From Nodosilinea sp. PGN35 (GTDB lineage Bacteria; Cyanobacteriota; Cyanobacteriia; Phormidesmidales; Phormidesmidaceae): DNA of 64,000 nucleotides. Numbering within the stretch: the first letter of the stretch is position 1; each line of letters begins with the position of its first letter. The stretch covers positions 124,001-188,000 of the forward strand of contig NZ_JAQKQJ010000007.1 of NCBI RefSeq assembly GCF_029109325.1, given 5' to 3'. Shown here in pieces: positions 35,783-43,393 of the stretch. Below the pieces are notes generated by a model. That model made no database searches and was not told the DNA's origin. It saw nothing but the letters and a program-made list of their open reading frames with translations. Made by a program: the position numbers and the translations under genes.

Positions 35783-35885
35783 TATAGCTGTGGCCAGTCT
35801 GGTTAGGCAATTTCCCTGGGAATGGTCAAACGCTTGACCGTTCCCAGGGTCGCTGAATGTCTTACCCCCATGGACCATGGCTATA
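35783..35885. repeat. palindromic MITE-like element, copy B
   Basis: About 103 bp from TATAGCTGTGG to ATGGCTATA. The arms are imperfect inverted repeats of each other. The core CCCTGGGAAT-GGTCAAACG pairs with CTTGACC-GTTCCCAGGG. It is a clear relative of copy A at 38955-39058, with paired changes in the core. It lies 20 bp after a stop codon and may serve as a terminator. Confidence 0.85.
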
Positions 35886-36172
35886 CGAACTCCAAATTGC
35901 ACAAACCCCAATTTCAACCTGGTGGATTGCACAGAGGCAAACGGTACTTGCCCTGGTCAACTGGGGTAAGCCAAGGCGAATTCAGAATACCCGGCTACAG
36001 CGCTGGCCAGCCCTACAGGTTGGCGTTCAGTTTTTAGCCAGGAAGACTAAAATATTTAGTCAAGCCAGCGACTCAACGAAAAGGTTCTCAGCCCCCCCTG
36101 AGCTTGCGCTCAGGGGCAACTTCTGAGGTTGTCGCTGGGGGCGAGATGCCGGTCGCCATAGGAGGAAGCGCT

Positions 36173-36331
36173 GTGTTTACTGGCCTGGATCTGGTGGTGA
36201 TATTGATAGTTTTGATGGCGTTTTTCTACGCCACCGGCTCTAGCAAGGAGTCAGAGTTTAAGCTAGAGCCCCTGACGCTGCTGGTGGTCGCCATCGTGGT
36301 GGGCATGGTGGCGGTGTCGCTGCTGCGCTGA
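36173..36331 (+). CDS. small two-helix membrane protein (GTG start)
   Basis: 52 residues from a GTG at 36173 with AGGAGG seven bases upstream. Two hydrophobic segments (LDLVVILIVLMAFFYA and LTLLVVAIVVGMVAVSLL) are joined by a short charged turn (TGSSKESEFKLEP). In-frame ATGs at 36104 or 36146 would bypass the good ribosome site. It is too short to identify; small membrane proteins of this kind often sit in larger photosynthetic or transport complexes, but nothing here shows that. Confidence 0.55.
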   Translation: MFTGLDLVVILIVLMAFFYATGSSKESEFKLEPLTLLVVAIVVGMVAVSLLR

Positions 36332-36370
36332 GCCCCCCTACCCGCAGCCCGCGCCTCAACCCTCCTCGGC

Positions 36371-36898
36371 CTAGAGAAAAATGGCCAGGGGGCGCAGAAA
36401 GCTGGCCAGGCTGTTGTAGGCATCCTGGATACGATCGCCCTCCAGCACCACCTCTTCGGTGGGGTAGTTTTGCAGCACCTCCAGCAGGGTAACCTGATTG
36501 TCGTCGCTGGCCGACAGCACCAGGGCCGACCGCAGGGCCTGGCGATCGGCTGCGCCCCTGCCTGTGTGGATGGAGCCGCTCAACTGATCGAGCACCCACT
36601 CGCCGGGGCGGCTGTTGAGGGCGCGATCGAGCACGACCGGGCTGGCGGGAAGCGGACGGGTGAGCAGCGATCGCAGCTCACTCGGGTTTTGTCCCGCCTG
36701 ATTGAGCAGTCCGCCGAGGGTGCCCGTAGCTTCGCCGGTTTCAGCCAGGGCGCTCAGCAGCGCCACGGGTACCGTGCGGCTAAATCCCCGATAGTTGAGC
36801 CGCACCCGCTCCGCCGCTGAGGCTGGAGCCACCAGCGCCCCTAGCCCCAGGCTGACTAAAGTAATTGCCGTAAAAATCTGACGGGTTCGATGGTGCAT
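36371..36898 (-). CDS. DUF1400-like exported protein
   Basis: 175 residues with a cleavable signal peptide ending APASAAE (about residue 30), and AGGAGG just before the ATG at 36898. The mature part reads RVRLNYRGFSRTVPVALLSALAETGEATG...NQAGQNPSELRSLLTRPLP...LDRALNSRPGEWVLDQLS, then ADRQALRSALVLSASDDNQVTLLEVLQNYPTEEV. This is the DUF1400 domain that in cyanobacteria normally precedes an alpha/beta-hydrolase domain in a larger protein. Here the domain stands alone, with no hydrolase after it, so it could be a stand-alone paralogue or a remnant. Function unknown. Confidence 0.82.
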   Translation of the reverse strand: MHHRTRQIFTAITLVSLGLGALVAPASAAERVRLNYRGFSRTVPVALLSALAETGEATGTLGGLLNQAGQNPSELRSLLTRPLPASPVVLDRALNSRPGEWVLDQLSGSIHTGRGAADRQALRSALVLSASDDNQVTLLEVLQNYPTEEVVLEGDRIQDAYNSLASFLRPLAIFL

Positions 36899-37039
36899 CG
36901 TGACCTCCTGCCGATGATTCTGCTGGCGTCAGGGCCGACGTTGAGGGTACGGCTCTGGCCTGTGGGATCAGTATAACGAGGGCGATCGCATCCTCTGGGC
37001 CAGCGTTGTGCCGGACAGGCAATTGGGCCTGGCGCTGGC

Positions 37040-37765
37040 TCAAGCAGGTGAGCCAGCCGCTCGCGTGCTGAGGGAATAGCAAAAGCGATCGGCGCGGGAG
37101 ATTGTCGCTCCGTGCAGCAGCGGCTGCTGCTCGCGGCTGTAGGCCGTATAGCGGTAGACCATCAGGGCGTGACCCAGGGGGACTTCCAAGTAGGAGCTGA
37201 GATCGTAGTCGGCATGGGTGCATTCAATCGTGGCGTCTAGCCGCTCTAGAAAAATACCGTTTTGGGCCAGGGTTGGAAAGGTCATTTGAGTCTTGAGCTG
37301 AGGGGCAAACCGCTCCCCCAGCTCAACCATCAGGTAGGAGAGATCGACCGCGCCCGCCGCCCCGTCCATGCGCAGGAGCTTTTTTTGCAGGTAGACCTCA
37401 GCCCTCTGGGGAATGCCCATTTCAGCTGACACCTCGGCGGGGGCCGACACCACCTCAAGGGTCAGATTTTCAAAGGAAAAGGCCACCCCCTGGCGGGTCA
37501 TATCTTCTTCTAAAAACACCAGCGGGCTAGAGAGGGAATAGGTCACCTTTTTTTGCGGCGTGACAAAGACCCCCTTGCCCTGGTAAGCGATCGCCAGCCC
37601 CTGGCTGACCAGATTGGCCACCGCCTGGCGCGCGGTAATTCGGCTGACGCTAAAGGTCTCCATCAGCTGGTGCTCGCTGGGCAGGCGATCGCCTGCCCTG
37701 TACTCCCCCACCGCTATCTGGTGGCGCAGCTGTTCCGAAATGCTGATGTGTAGGGGGGTAGCCAT
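37040..37765 (-). CDS. GntR-family (HutC-type) transcriptional regulator
   Basis: 241 residues. An N-terminal winged helix (LRHQIAVGEYRAGDRLPSEHQLMETFSVSRITARQAVANLVSQGLAIAYQGKGVFV) is followed by a UTRA-type effector domain (about 85-235). The HutC subfamily binds small ligands such as urocanate, sugars or phosphonates and represses adjacent genes. It is divergent from a desaturase, with a perfect 16-bp palindrome in the 235-bp gap. No phosphonate, histidine or sugar genes are present nearby, so the ligand is unknown. Confidence 0.92.
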   Translation of the reverse strand: MATPLHISISEQLRHQIAVGEYRAGDRLPSEHQLMETFSVSRITARQAVANLVSQGLAIAYQGKGVFVTPQKKVTYSLSSPLVFLEEDMTRQGVAFSFENLTLEVVSAPAEVSAEMGIPQRAEVYLQKKLLRMDGAAGAVDLSYLMVELGERFAPQLKTQMTFPTLAQNGIFLERLDATIECTHADYDLSSYLEVPLGHALMVYRYTAYSREQQPLLHGATISRADRFCYSLSTRAAGSPA

Positions 37766-37841
37766 AGGTCAGAAAACCATCACCAAGCCGTAGACATCCT
37801 CAGACGCAGCTTTGGTTGCTCCAGTAAAATGTGCTAAGCTC

Positions 37842-37857
37842 ACTTGTCATAACAAGT
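37842..37857. promoter_or_regulatory. putative GntR/HutC operator (perfect 16-bp palindrome)
   Basis: ACTTGT-CATA-ACAAGT is a perfect dyad in its 6-bp arms. It lies between the divergent GntR start (37765) and the desaturase start (38001), and its TTGT-N4-ACAA form resembles operators of the HutC branch of GntR. It is the most likely binding site for the neighbouring regulator. Confidence 0.7.
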
Positions 37858-38000
37858 TAAGCGGGTCGTTATGCTGGCCCCAGTGGTCAGCAGGTCGTTG
37901 TGGAAACGGTGGTGTAAGCGCCTGGGGCTGTGCCCGCCGGGCCGCTTTCCATTTTTCATTATGTGATGTTGCCAAGGCATTTTTTACCAGAACGTTAACC

Positions 38001-38942
38001 ATGCTTACGAATACTATCCCTGCTGCCCCTCATACTCCGACCCCCATTCAGCCTCGCCAGGTGCTGTCGGCGGCAGCCCTGACGACGCTCAACCAGCGCT
38101 CGAACCGGGCCGGAGTCCTGCGGTTCCTGGGCCACCTGGGGGTCATTGTTTTGGGTGGCTACCTGTGGGGCAGCGCTCCCCTCTGGCTGGCGCTGCCCGC
38201 GTTAGTAGCCTGTGGGGCGGGGCTGGCGCTGATGTTTTGCGCCATGCACGAGAGCTGTCACCGCACCGCCTTTGCCAACCCCAGGCTCAATGACGCCGCC
38301 GCCTGGCTGACGGGGCTGCTGTCGTTCTACAACAGCACCTTTTATCGGCGCTACCACAAGTGGCACCACCGCTACACGCAAATTCCCGGCAAAGATCCGG
38401 AGCTAGAAGACCCCAAGCCTACTGGTTTGGCCGACTATCTCTGGCAGCTCAGCGGCATCCCCTGGTGGATGGGCAAACTGCGCTGCCATGGCCGCGTTGC
38501 CCTGGGTAACCTGGAGGGTTGCTACTACATCGCCGCCAGCGGCCAGGCGGAGGTAATTCGCTCTGTGAGGCTACAGCTTTTGGCCTACGTTGGGGTTTTG
38601 GCGGTGTCTACCCTGCTGGGTCATCCGTGGTTTTTGTTCACCTACTGGCTGCTGCCCCTGGCGGTGGGTCAACCCCTGCTGCGGTTTGTGCTGCTGGCCG
38701 AGCACACCGGCTGCTCCAACGACGACAACCCCCTGATCAATACCCGCACCACCCTCACCCTCTGGCCCCTGCGCTGGCTGATGTGGAACATGCCCTACCA
38801 CGCTGAGCATCACCTCTACCCGTCAATTCCGTTTCAGGCGCTGCCCGCCGCCCACGAGCAGCTCAAGCCCTACTTTGAGCGGGTTGAAGCGGGCTACCTG
38901 CGGGTCAATCGCGGCATTGTGGCGGACTTTAGCCAGGGTTAG
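38001..38942 (+). CDS. fatty acid desaturase-type membrane diiron enzyme
   Basis: 313 residues from the ATG at 38001. The eight-histidine signature is complete: HESCHR (HxxxH), HKWHHR (HxxHH) and NMPYHAEHH (HxxHH), with hydrophobic helices between. It belongs to the membrane diiron desaturase/hydroxylase family, which includes acyl-lipid desaturases and carotenoid hydroxylases or ketolases; the exact substrate is not evident. It follows a divergent GntR regulator and operator, suggesting ligand-controlled expression. A MITE-like element begins 13 bp after the stop. Confidence 0.88.
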   Translation: MLTNTIPAAPHTPTPIQPRQVLSAAALTTLNQRSNRAGVLRFLGHLGVIVLGGYLWGSAPLWLALPALVACGAGLALMFCAMHESCHRTAFANPRLNDAAAWLTGLLSFYNSTFYRRYHKWHHRYTQIPGKDPELEDPKPTGLADYLWQLSGIPWWMGKLRCHGRVALGNLEGCYYIAASGQAEVIRSVRLQLLAYVGVLAVSTLLGHPWFLFTYWLLPLAVGQPLLRFVLLAEHTGCSNDDNPLINTRTTLTLWPLRWLMWNMPYHAEHHLYPSIPFQALPAAHEQLKPYFERVEAGYLRVNRGIVADFSQG

Positions 38943-38954
38943 AGTGTTCCAACT

Positions 38955-39058
38955 TATAGCTGTAGCCAGTCTGGTTAGGACAATTTCCCTAGGAATGTTC
39001 AAACGTTTGAACGTTCCTAGGGTTGCTGAATGTCTTAACCCAATTGAGCATGACTATA
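38955..39058. repeat. palindromic MITE-like element, copy A (best preserved)
   Basis: Runs 104 bp from TATAGCTGTAGCCAGTCTGG to GAGCATGACTATA. The two halves are imperfect inverted repeats of each other (left TATAGCTGTAGCCAGTCTGG, right-complement TATAGTCATGCTCAATTGGG). The core pairs CCCTAGGAATGTTCAAACG with its complement, with one mismatch. TATA at each end is compatible with a TA target duplication, as made by IS630/mariner-type transposases (inference). No transposase is inside. Confidence 0.88.
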
Positions 39059-39141
39059 ACTACTTGTCAGTCGCAACAGGCCCAACGGGCCGAGTTGACG
39101 ACATCGAAGGGACGTTTATTTAGGTGGAATTCTCTTAGCCC

Positions 39142-40143
39142 ATGGCAGAGCAATTTACGCTCCGGGATTTTCCGCTCCAGTGCGGTACGGTGCTGCCCGA
39201 GGCGACCGTGGTTTATCAGATCTACGGCGAACTACAGCCGGGGGGCACCAACGCCATTCTCTACCCCACCTCCTACGGGGCTCAGCACACCGATGTTGAC
39301 TGGCTGGTGCGACCCGACGGCATCCTCGACCCCAGCCGCTGGGGCGTGGTGATGGTGAATATGTTTGGCAACGGGCTTTCTACCTCGCCCAGCAATACTC
39401 CGGCGGTGGCCAGCCCTGGGGTCTACTTCACCCACTACGACAACGTGCGCGCCCAGCACGCCCTGGTGACCCAGGCCCTCGGTATTGAGCGGCTGGCCCT
39501 GGTCTACGGCTGGTCGATGGGGGCGCAACAGGGCTACCACTGGGCCGCCCTCTACCCCGATCGCGTGCAGCGGTTGGCCGCCCTCTGCGGCACGGCCAAA
39601 ACCACCGACCACAACAAAATTTTTCTCTACAGCCTGCGGGCGGCCCTCACCAGCGACCCGGCTTGGAACGGCGATCGCTTTGAAGGCATTCCCGATCGCG
39701 GCTTTCACACCTTTGCCCAGATCTACGCCAGCTGGGCGGCATCCCAGGCCTACTACCGGGCCAAGCCCTACCTGGCCTGGGGCTACGACTCGCTGGACGA
39801 CTACATATTGCGCGGCTGGGAGGCGGGCTACCGCCGGCGCGACCCCCACAATCTGCTGGCCATGATCGACACCTGGCTGCGCTGCGACGTAGGAGATAAC
39901 CCCATTTACCAGGGCGACTACGCCAGGGCACTGGGATCTATCACCGCTAAGACTCTAGTCATGCCCGCCACCACCGATCTGTACTTTACCCCCGAGGACT
40001 GCGAAGCCGAGGCGGCGCTGATTCCCGATGCCGAGTATCGGCCCATTCCTTCCATCTGGGGGCACCGGGCGGGCAACCCCTACCAAAATCCTGAGGATGA
40101 GGCGTTTATCAAAGGGGCGATTGCCGAGTTGTTGAGTCAGTAA
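39142..40143 (+). CDS. alpha/beta-fold hydrolase, MetX-like
   Basis: 333 residues. Its start (FTLRDFPLQCGTVLPEATVVYQIYGEL) and the nucleophile elbow VYGWSMGAQQ match the homoserine O-acetyltransferase-like branch of the alpha/beta hydrolases; the C-terminal HRAGNPYQN carries the catalytic His. Members transfer or hydrolyse acyl groups. True MetX enzymes are usually ~350-380 residues with a conserved lid, so this may be a homologue with a different acyl acceptor. The ATG at 39142 sits 84 bp after the MITE-like element, so the element may lie in its promoter region. Confidence 0.8.
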   Translation: MAEQFTLRDFPLQCGTVLPEATVVYQIYGELQPGGTNAILYPTSYGAQHTDVDWLVRPDGILDPSRWGVVMVNMFGNGLSTSPSNTPAVASPGVYFTHYDNVRAQHALVTQALGIERLALVYGWSMGAQQGYHWAALYPDRVQRLAALCGTAKTTDHNKIFLYSLRAALTSDPAWNGDRFEGIPDRGFHTFAQIYASWAASQAYYRAKPYLAWGYDSLDDYILRGWEAGYRRRDPHNLLAMIDTWLRCDVGDNPIYQGDYARALGSITAKTLVMPATTDLYFTPEDCEAEAALIPDAEYRPIPSIWGHRAGNPYQNPEDEAFIKGAIAELLSQ

Positions 40144-40176
40144 CCCTTGCGCGTTTAGGATGCGTTCGAAGGGGAG

Positions 40177-40662
40177 TTATTCCCCGGGCTCAAGCTGCAC
40201 CGACGGCTCGCACTGCACCGGAAAGTTGACGGAGTTGGCAATAAAGCACTTCTGGTGGGCCGATTCGTGGAGCTGGGCCGCCAGCTCGCTGTCGCTCTGG
40301 GGCGCAATGGTCACGATGGGCCTCAGCAACACCTTAGAAAACTGCCCGCCACCGTCTCCCGTTTCCATCAGCGTGCCGATCGGGTAATCGACGTAGCGGG
40401 TGACAATCACCCCGGCCTCGGCACACAGGTGCAGGTACCAGAGCATGTGGCAGCTCGACAGCGAGGCGACCAGCAGCTCTTCGGGGTTGTATTTGGTCTT
40501 GTCGCCGCGAAAGATCGGGTCGGACGAAGCTGCGATCGCCGGTTTGTCGGCAGCGGTAATGGTGTGGGCGCGATCGTAGGTGCCGTAGCTCTGGGTGCCC
40601 GTCCCGGTGTTGCCCGTCCAGGTCACCTCCACCCGGTAGAGATGGGGCTTTGCCTTAGTCAT
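40177..40662 (-). CDS. OsmC/Ohr-family peroxidase
   Basis: 161 residues. An ATG at 40662 (MTKAKPHLYRVEVTWTGN) with GAGG upstream is preferred over a longer frame. The OsmC fold is recognised from KTKYNPEELLVASLSSCHMLWYLHLCAEAG (first redox Cys) and ESAHQKCFIANSV (second Cys). Such proteins reduce organic hydroperoxides with a thiol pair; the SSCHMLWYLHL signature fits the OsmC side rather than Ohr. The gene converges on the MetX-like gene. It stands just downstream of the petE terminator. Confidence 0.88.
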   Translation of the reverse strand: MTKAKPHLYRVEVTWTGNTGTGTQSYGTYDRAHTITAADKPAIAASSDPIFRGDKTKYNPEELLVASLSSCHMLWYLHLCAEAGVIVTRYVDYPIGTLMETGDGGGQFSKVLLRPIVTIAPQSDSELAAQLHESAHQKCFIANSVNFPVQCEPSVQLEPGE

Positions 40663-40867
40663 GCCAGTCCTCGCCATTGCAGGGCTCGTTGCTCCATCAT
40701 TTTCACAAACTCGTCTTTGCCATTCATAGCGAAAAGATCGCCGCTTGGGGATGCCGTATTCTCCCATAGCGGTGTAGCCCAGGGCGGCCATAGGGCGACG
40801 GCAACTATCAACCTGGCCAATGTCGTTGACCTCTACCGGCGGGTCAATCACCGGCTTGGCGTACCTC

Positions 40868-40894
40868 AAAAAAAGAGCGTCCCTAGGGACGCTC
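40868..40894 (-). terminator. Rho-independent terminator of petE
   Basis: A perfect 9-bp stem GAGCGTCCC/GGGACGCTC (40875-40894, loop TA) is followed, on the minus strand, by seven T residues (40868-40874). It sits 53 bp after the petE stop. Confidence 0.95.
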
Positions 40895-40947
40895 CTGACA
40901 ACTAACCACTATTTGCTCAGAAGCTCTCGACTTCTCAGACTAACGAG

Positions 40948-41364
40948 CTAGTTCTCCAAAATTACCTTGGCTACCATGCCAGCCCCGCGGTGGGGAGCGC
41001 AGTAGTAGGTGTAAGTACCAGCGGGCATATCGCTGGTGAAGGTGGTGGAGTAGTTTTCGCCGGGGGCAAAGGTCAGCTGGGTATGGGAAATGCTATCGGC
41101 CAGAGCCTTGTCACCGGGCACGCCAGCGGCGTCAAACACGACATTGTGGGGGGCCATTTTGTTGTTGACCCAGGTCACAGTGTCGCCGGGCTTAACGGTG
41201 ACGGTGCTGGGTTCAAACACCAGCAGACCCGCGTCAGAGCCCATTTTCACATCGTAGTTGGTGGCCGCAGCGGGGGCGGAAGCCAGGGTAAGAGTACCCA
41301 CAACTAGCAGAGCGGACAAAATAACCAAGCCCAAACGCTGGGCGGCGCGAAATACACGTTGCAT
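40948..41364 (-). CDS. petE: plastocyanin
   Basis: 138 residues from the ATG at 41364, after GAGGTAGTT. A signal peptide ([33 protein letters not shown] region) directs it to the thylakoid lumen. The mature protein has the type 1 copper ligands in APHNVVFD (His) and [11 protein letters not shown] (Cys, His, Met). Plastocyanin carries electrons from cytochrome b6f to photosystem I or to the terminal oxidase. It lies next to psbV on the same strand, with a 233-bp gap that should hold its own promoter; petE is typically copper-induced in cyanobacteria. Confidence 0.97.
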   Translation of the reverse strand: MQRVFRAAQRLGLVILSALLVVGTLTLASAPAAATNYDVKMGSDAGLLVFEPSTVTVKPGDTVTWVNNKMAPHNVVFDAAGVPGDKALADSISHTQLTFAPGENYSTTFTSDMPAGTYTYYCAPHRGAGMVAKVILEN

Positions 41365-41597
41365 AACTACCTCTAAAGCTCGTATCTCCAGTTCAATCAA
41401 TCAGGTGGCAATCAGGGGGCTGTTCAACCACCTTCCTATGGCATCTTACCTGCTTTACACGGTTACTTGGGGACGTTCGCCTGGGAGTAATTGCCGTTTT
41501 GGGCAATCTATGGCACTCTGGGGCCAAAATCCGCAGCGGCAATCCCCGAGGTTGATCTATACATAGGATAGAATCGCCCCCAGCAACCGAACCGGCC

Positions 41598-42104
41598 CTA
41601 CACCTGAGGAGCAGAGAAGCGGGTCTTACCGGCTCCCCACATATCGCCAATGACTTTTGGCTGAAGCAGAATGTGGCCCGCAATGGCCACCAGGTCTTCC
41701 TCAGTTAGACTACGCATTTTGGGGAAGATATCGGCGCTCTTCTTGCCGGGGTGGACCTGAGAAATATCGGTTAGACCATCGTAGGTCATTGGCTCTTTTA
41801 GGTAAGCCACCAGGGCTTCAATGTTGTCGCGGGGAGGCAGAGCACCAGCTAAAGACTCGGGGTCAAGCCCAACGGTGGGGTTGGTTTTGGTAATGCCCCC
41901 GACGTGGCAGGTGCCACAGGCGTAGTTAAACTGGCGACGGCCACGGGTGACCTGCTCTAGAGACAGCACAACGGTATCTCCTGCGGAGTTGCGCTGCACA
42001 GTACGGGTGGCCTCATCTAGCTCAGCCGCGACAGCGTCTCCCATTACCAGGTGGCTGACAAAGAAGAGTGCGACCGCAACTAGCCAAATGCATCTCTTCA
42101 ACAT
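41598..42104 (-). CDS. psbV: photosystem II cytochrome c-550
   Basis: 168 residues starting MLKRCIWLVAVALFF; GAGGAG before the ATG at 42104 rules out the longer frame. After the signal peptide (cleaved near MGDAVAAE) comes the haem site CGTCHVGG, then LDPESLAGALPPRDNIEALVAYLKEPMTYDG and the tail IGDMWGAGKTRFSAPQ. PsbV is an extrinsic lumenal subunit that stabilises the Mn cluster of photosystem II. It lies between accD and petE. Confidence 0.97.
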   Translation of the reverse strand: MLKRCIWLVAVALFFVSHLVMGDAVAAELDEATRTVQRNSAGDTVVLSLEQVTRGRRQFNYACGTCHVGGITKTNPTVGLDPESLAGALPPRDNIEALVAYLKEPMTYDGLTDISQVHPGKKSADIFPKMRSLTEEDLVAIAGHILLQPKVIGDMWGAGKTRFSAPQV

Positions 42105-42247
42105 GGTTCTCCTCGAATGTATAGGGCTTGGGTATGAAATCAACACAGCTAACTCAGCAGAGTCTCCCCCACCGAATAGTTCTCGTATTGTCTATCATGC
42201 CACCGAAGGGGCCATTCCCAAAGGTTTCGCCCACACAAGTTTCGGCG

Positions 42248-43192
42248 TTAGGAATCGATGCCAATGTGAGTTGGCTCTGCGGCAGCCAGGCGATTCGACC
42301 AGAGGGTAGGGCCCTCAGCCGCCGTCGGAGCCGCCACCGGCTGGTGCAGGCGAACGAGCTGGGCCAGGGTGGCCTTGAGCTGAGTACGCGGCACAATCAG
42401 ATCGACAAAACCGTGGTCGCGCAGATACTCGGCGGTTTGAAAGTCGTCGGGCAGCTTTTCTCGCAGGGTTTGCTCAACCACGCGACGACCGGCAAAGCCA
42501 ATGGTGGCTTTGGGTTCGGCCAAAATAATGTCGCCCAGCATAGCAAAGCTGGCGGTGACGCCGCCCGTGGTGGGGTGAGTGAGCACGGGCAGATAGAGCA
42601 GCTTGGCGGCCTGGTGTTGCTGGAGCGCCCCAGAAATTTTCGCCATCTGCATCAGGCTGAGCATACCTTCCTGCATGCGGGCACCGCCCGAGGCGCAGAC
42701 AATGATGACGGGGCGGCCTGTGGCGGTGCCGCGCTCAATCAGGCGAGTGAGCTTTTCGCCGACCACCGAGCCCATGCTGCCGCCCATAAAGCGGAAGTCC
42801 ATGACGCCGAGGGCGACGGGCAGACCGTCGAGGTCGCCCAGGCCGGTCTGTACTGCGTCGGTGAGTTTAGTTTTGGTCTGAGTGTCGCGCAGGCGATCGC
42901 CATAGCCTTTGCGATCCTTAAACTTGAGCGGATCCTGGGGCTGAATGTGGGTATCTAGCGTCTGCCAGGTGTTGGCGTCGATCAGCTGACGAATGCGCTC
43001 GTCGCTAAAGATGCGGTGGTGGTGGCCGCACTCGCCGCAGACCCACTGGTTAGTCCGCAGGTCTTTGGTGTAAGTGAGAACGTCGCAGTGCTCACACTTG
43101 GTCCAGAGGCCATCGGCAATTTCTCGCTCCTGGCGATCTTCGCTAATAGGGCCTGACTTACGGCGATTGGCAAACCAGTCAAACAGAGACAT
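42248..43192 (-). CDS. accD: acetyl-CoA carboxylase carboxyltransferase subunit beta
   Basis: 314 residues from ATG 43192 ([14 protein letters not shown]). The N-terminal zinc ribbon has four Cys (CEHC...CGECG), followed by the crotonase-like core with [20 protein letters not shown] and [22 protein letters not shown]. It transfers CO2 from biotin to acetyl-CoA in fatty-acid synthesis, together with AccA, which is not here. GGTTPTA-like loop words in the C-terminal half ([21 protein letters not shown]) are typical. Longer in-frame starts are rejected because the conserved protein begins at MSLFDWF. Confidence 0.96.
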   Translation of the reverse strand: MSLFDWFANRRKSGPISEDRQEREIADGLWTKCEHCDVLTYTKDLRTNQWVCGECGHHHRIFSDERIRQLIDANTWQTLDTHIQPQDPLKFKDRKGYGDRLRDTQTKTKLTDAVQTGLGDLDGLPVALGVMDFRFMGGSMGSVVGEKLTRLIERGTATGRPVIIVCASGGARMQEGMLSLMQMAKISGALQQHQAAKLLYLPVLTHPTTGGVTASFAMLGDIILAEPKATIGFAGRRVVEQTLREKLPDDFQTAEYLRDHGFVDLIVPRTQLKATLAQLVRLHQPVAAPTAAEGPTLWSNRLAAAEPTHIGIDS

Positions 43193-43393
43193 GCGTGGGC
43201 TCAACGGCGACAGAACAACCGAGAGTGTTCGTGAACACATCCCCCATCCTACCGGGTTTGCTACCTCTGCGATAGATGGCGGCGATGGATGGGCAACAAC
43301 CGATGCGCAAGTCAGGGTGAATCCTGCTTAGCTCGGCGAGGCTGAGTTAACGGTGGGGCCCCTCCAAACTCCAATCCACTGCTCTAGCCCTGC

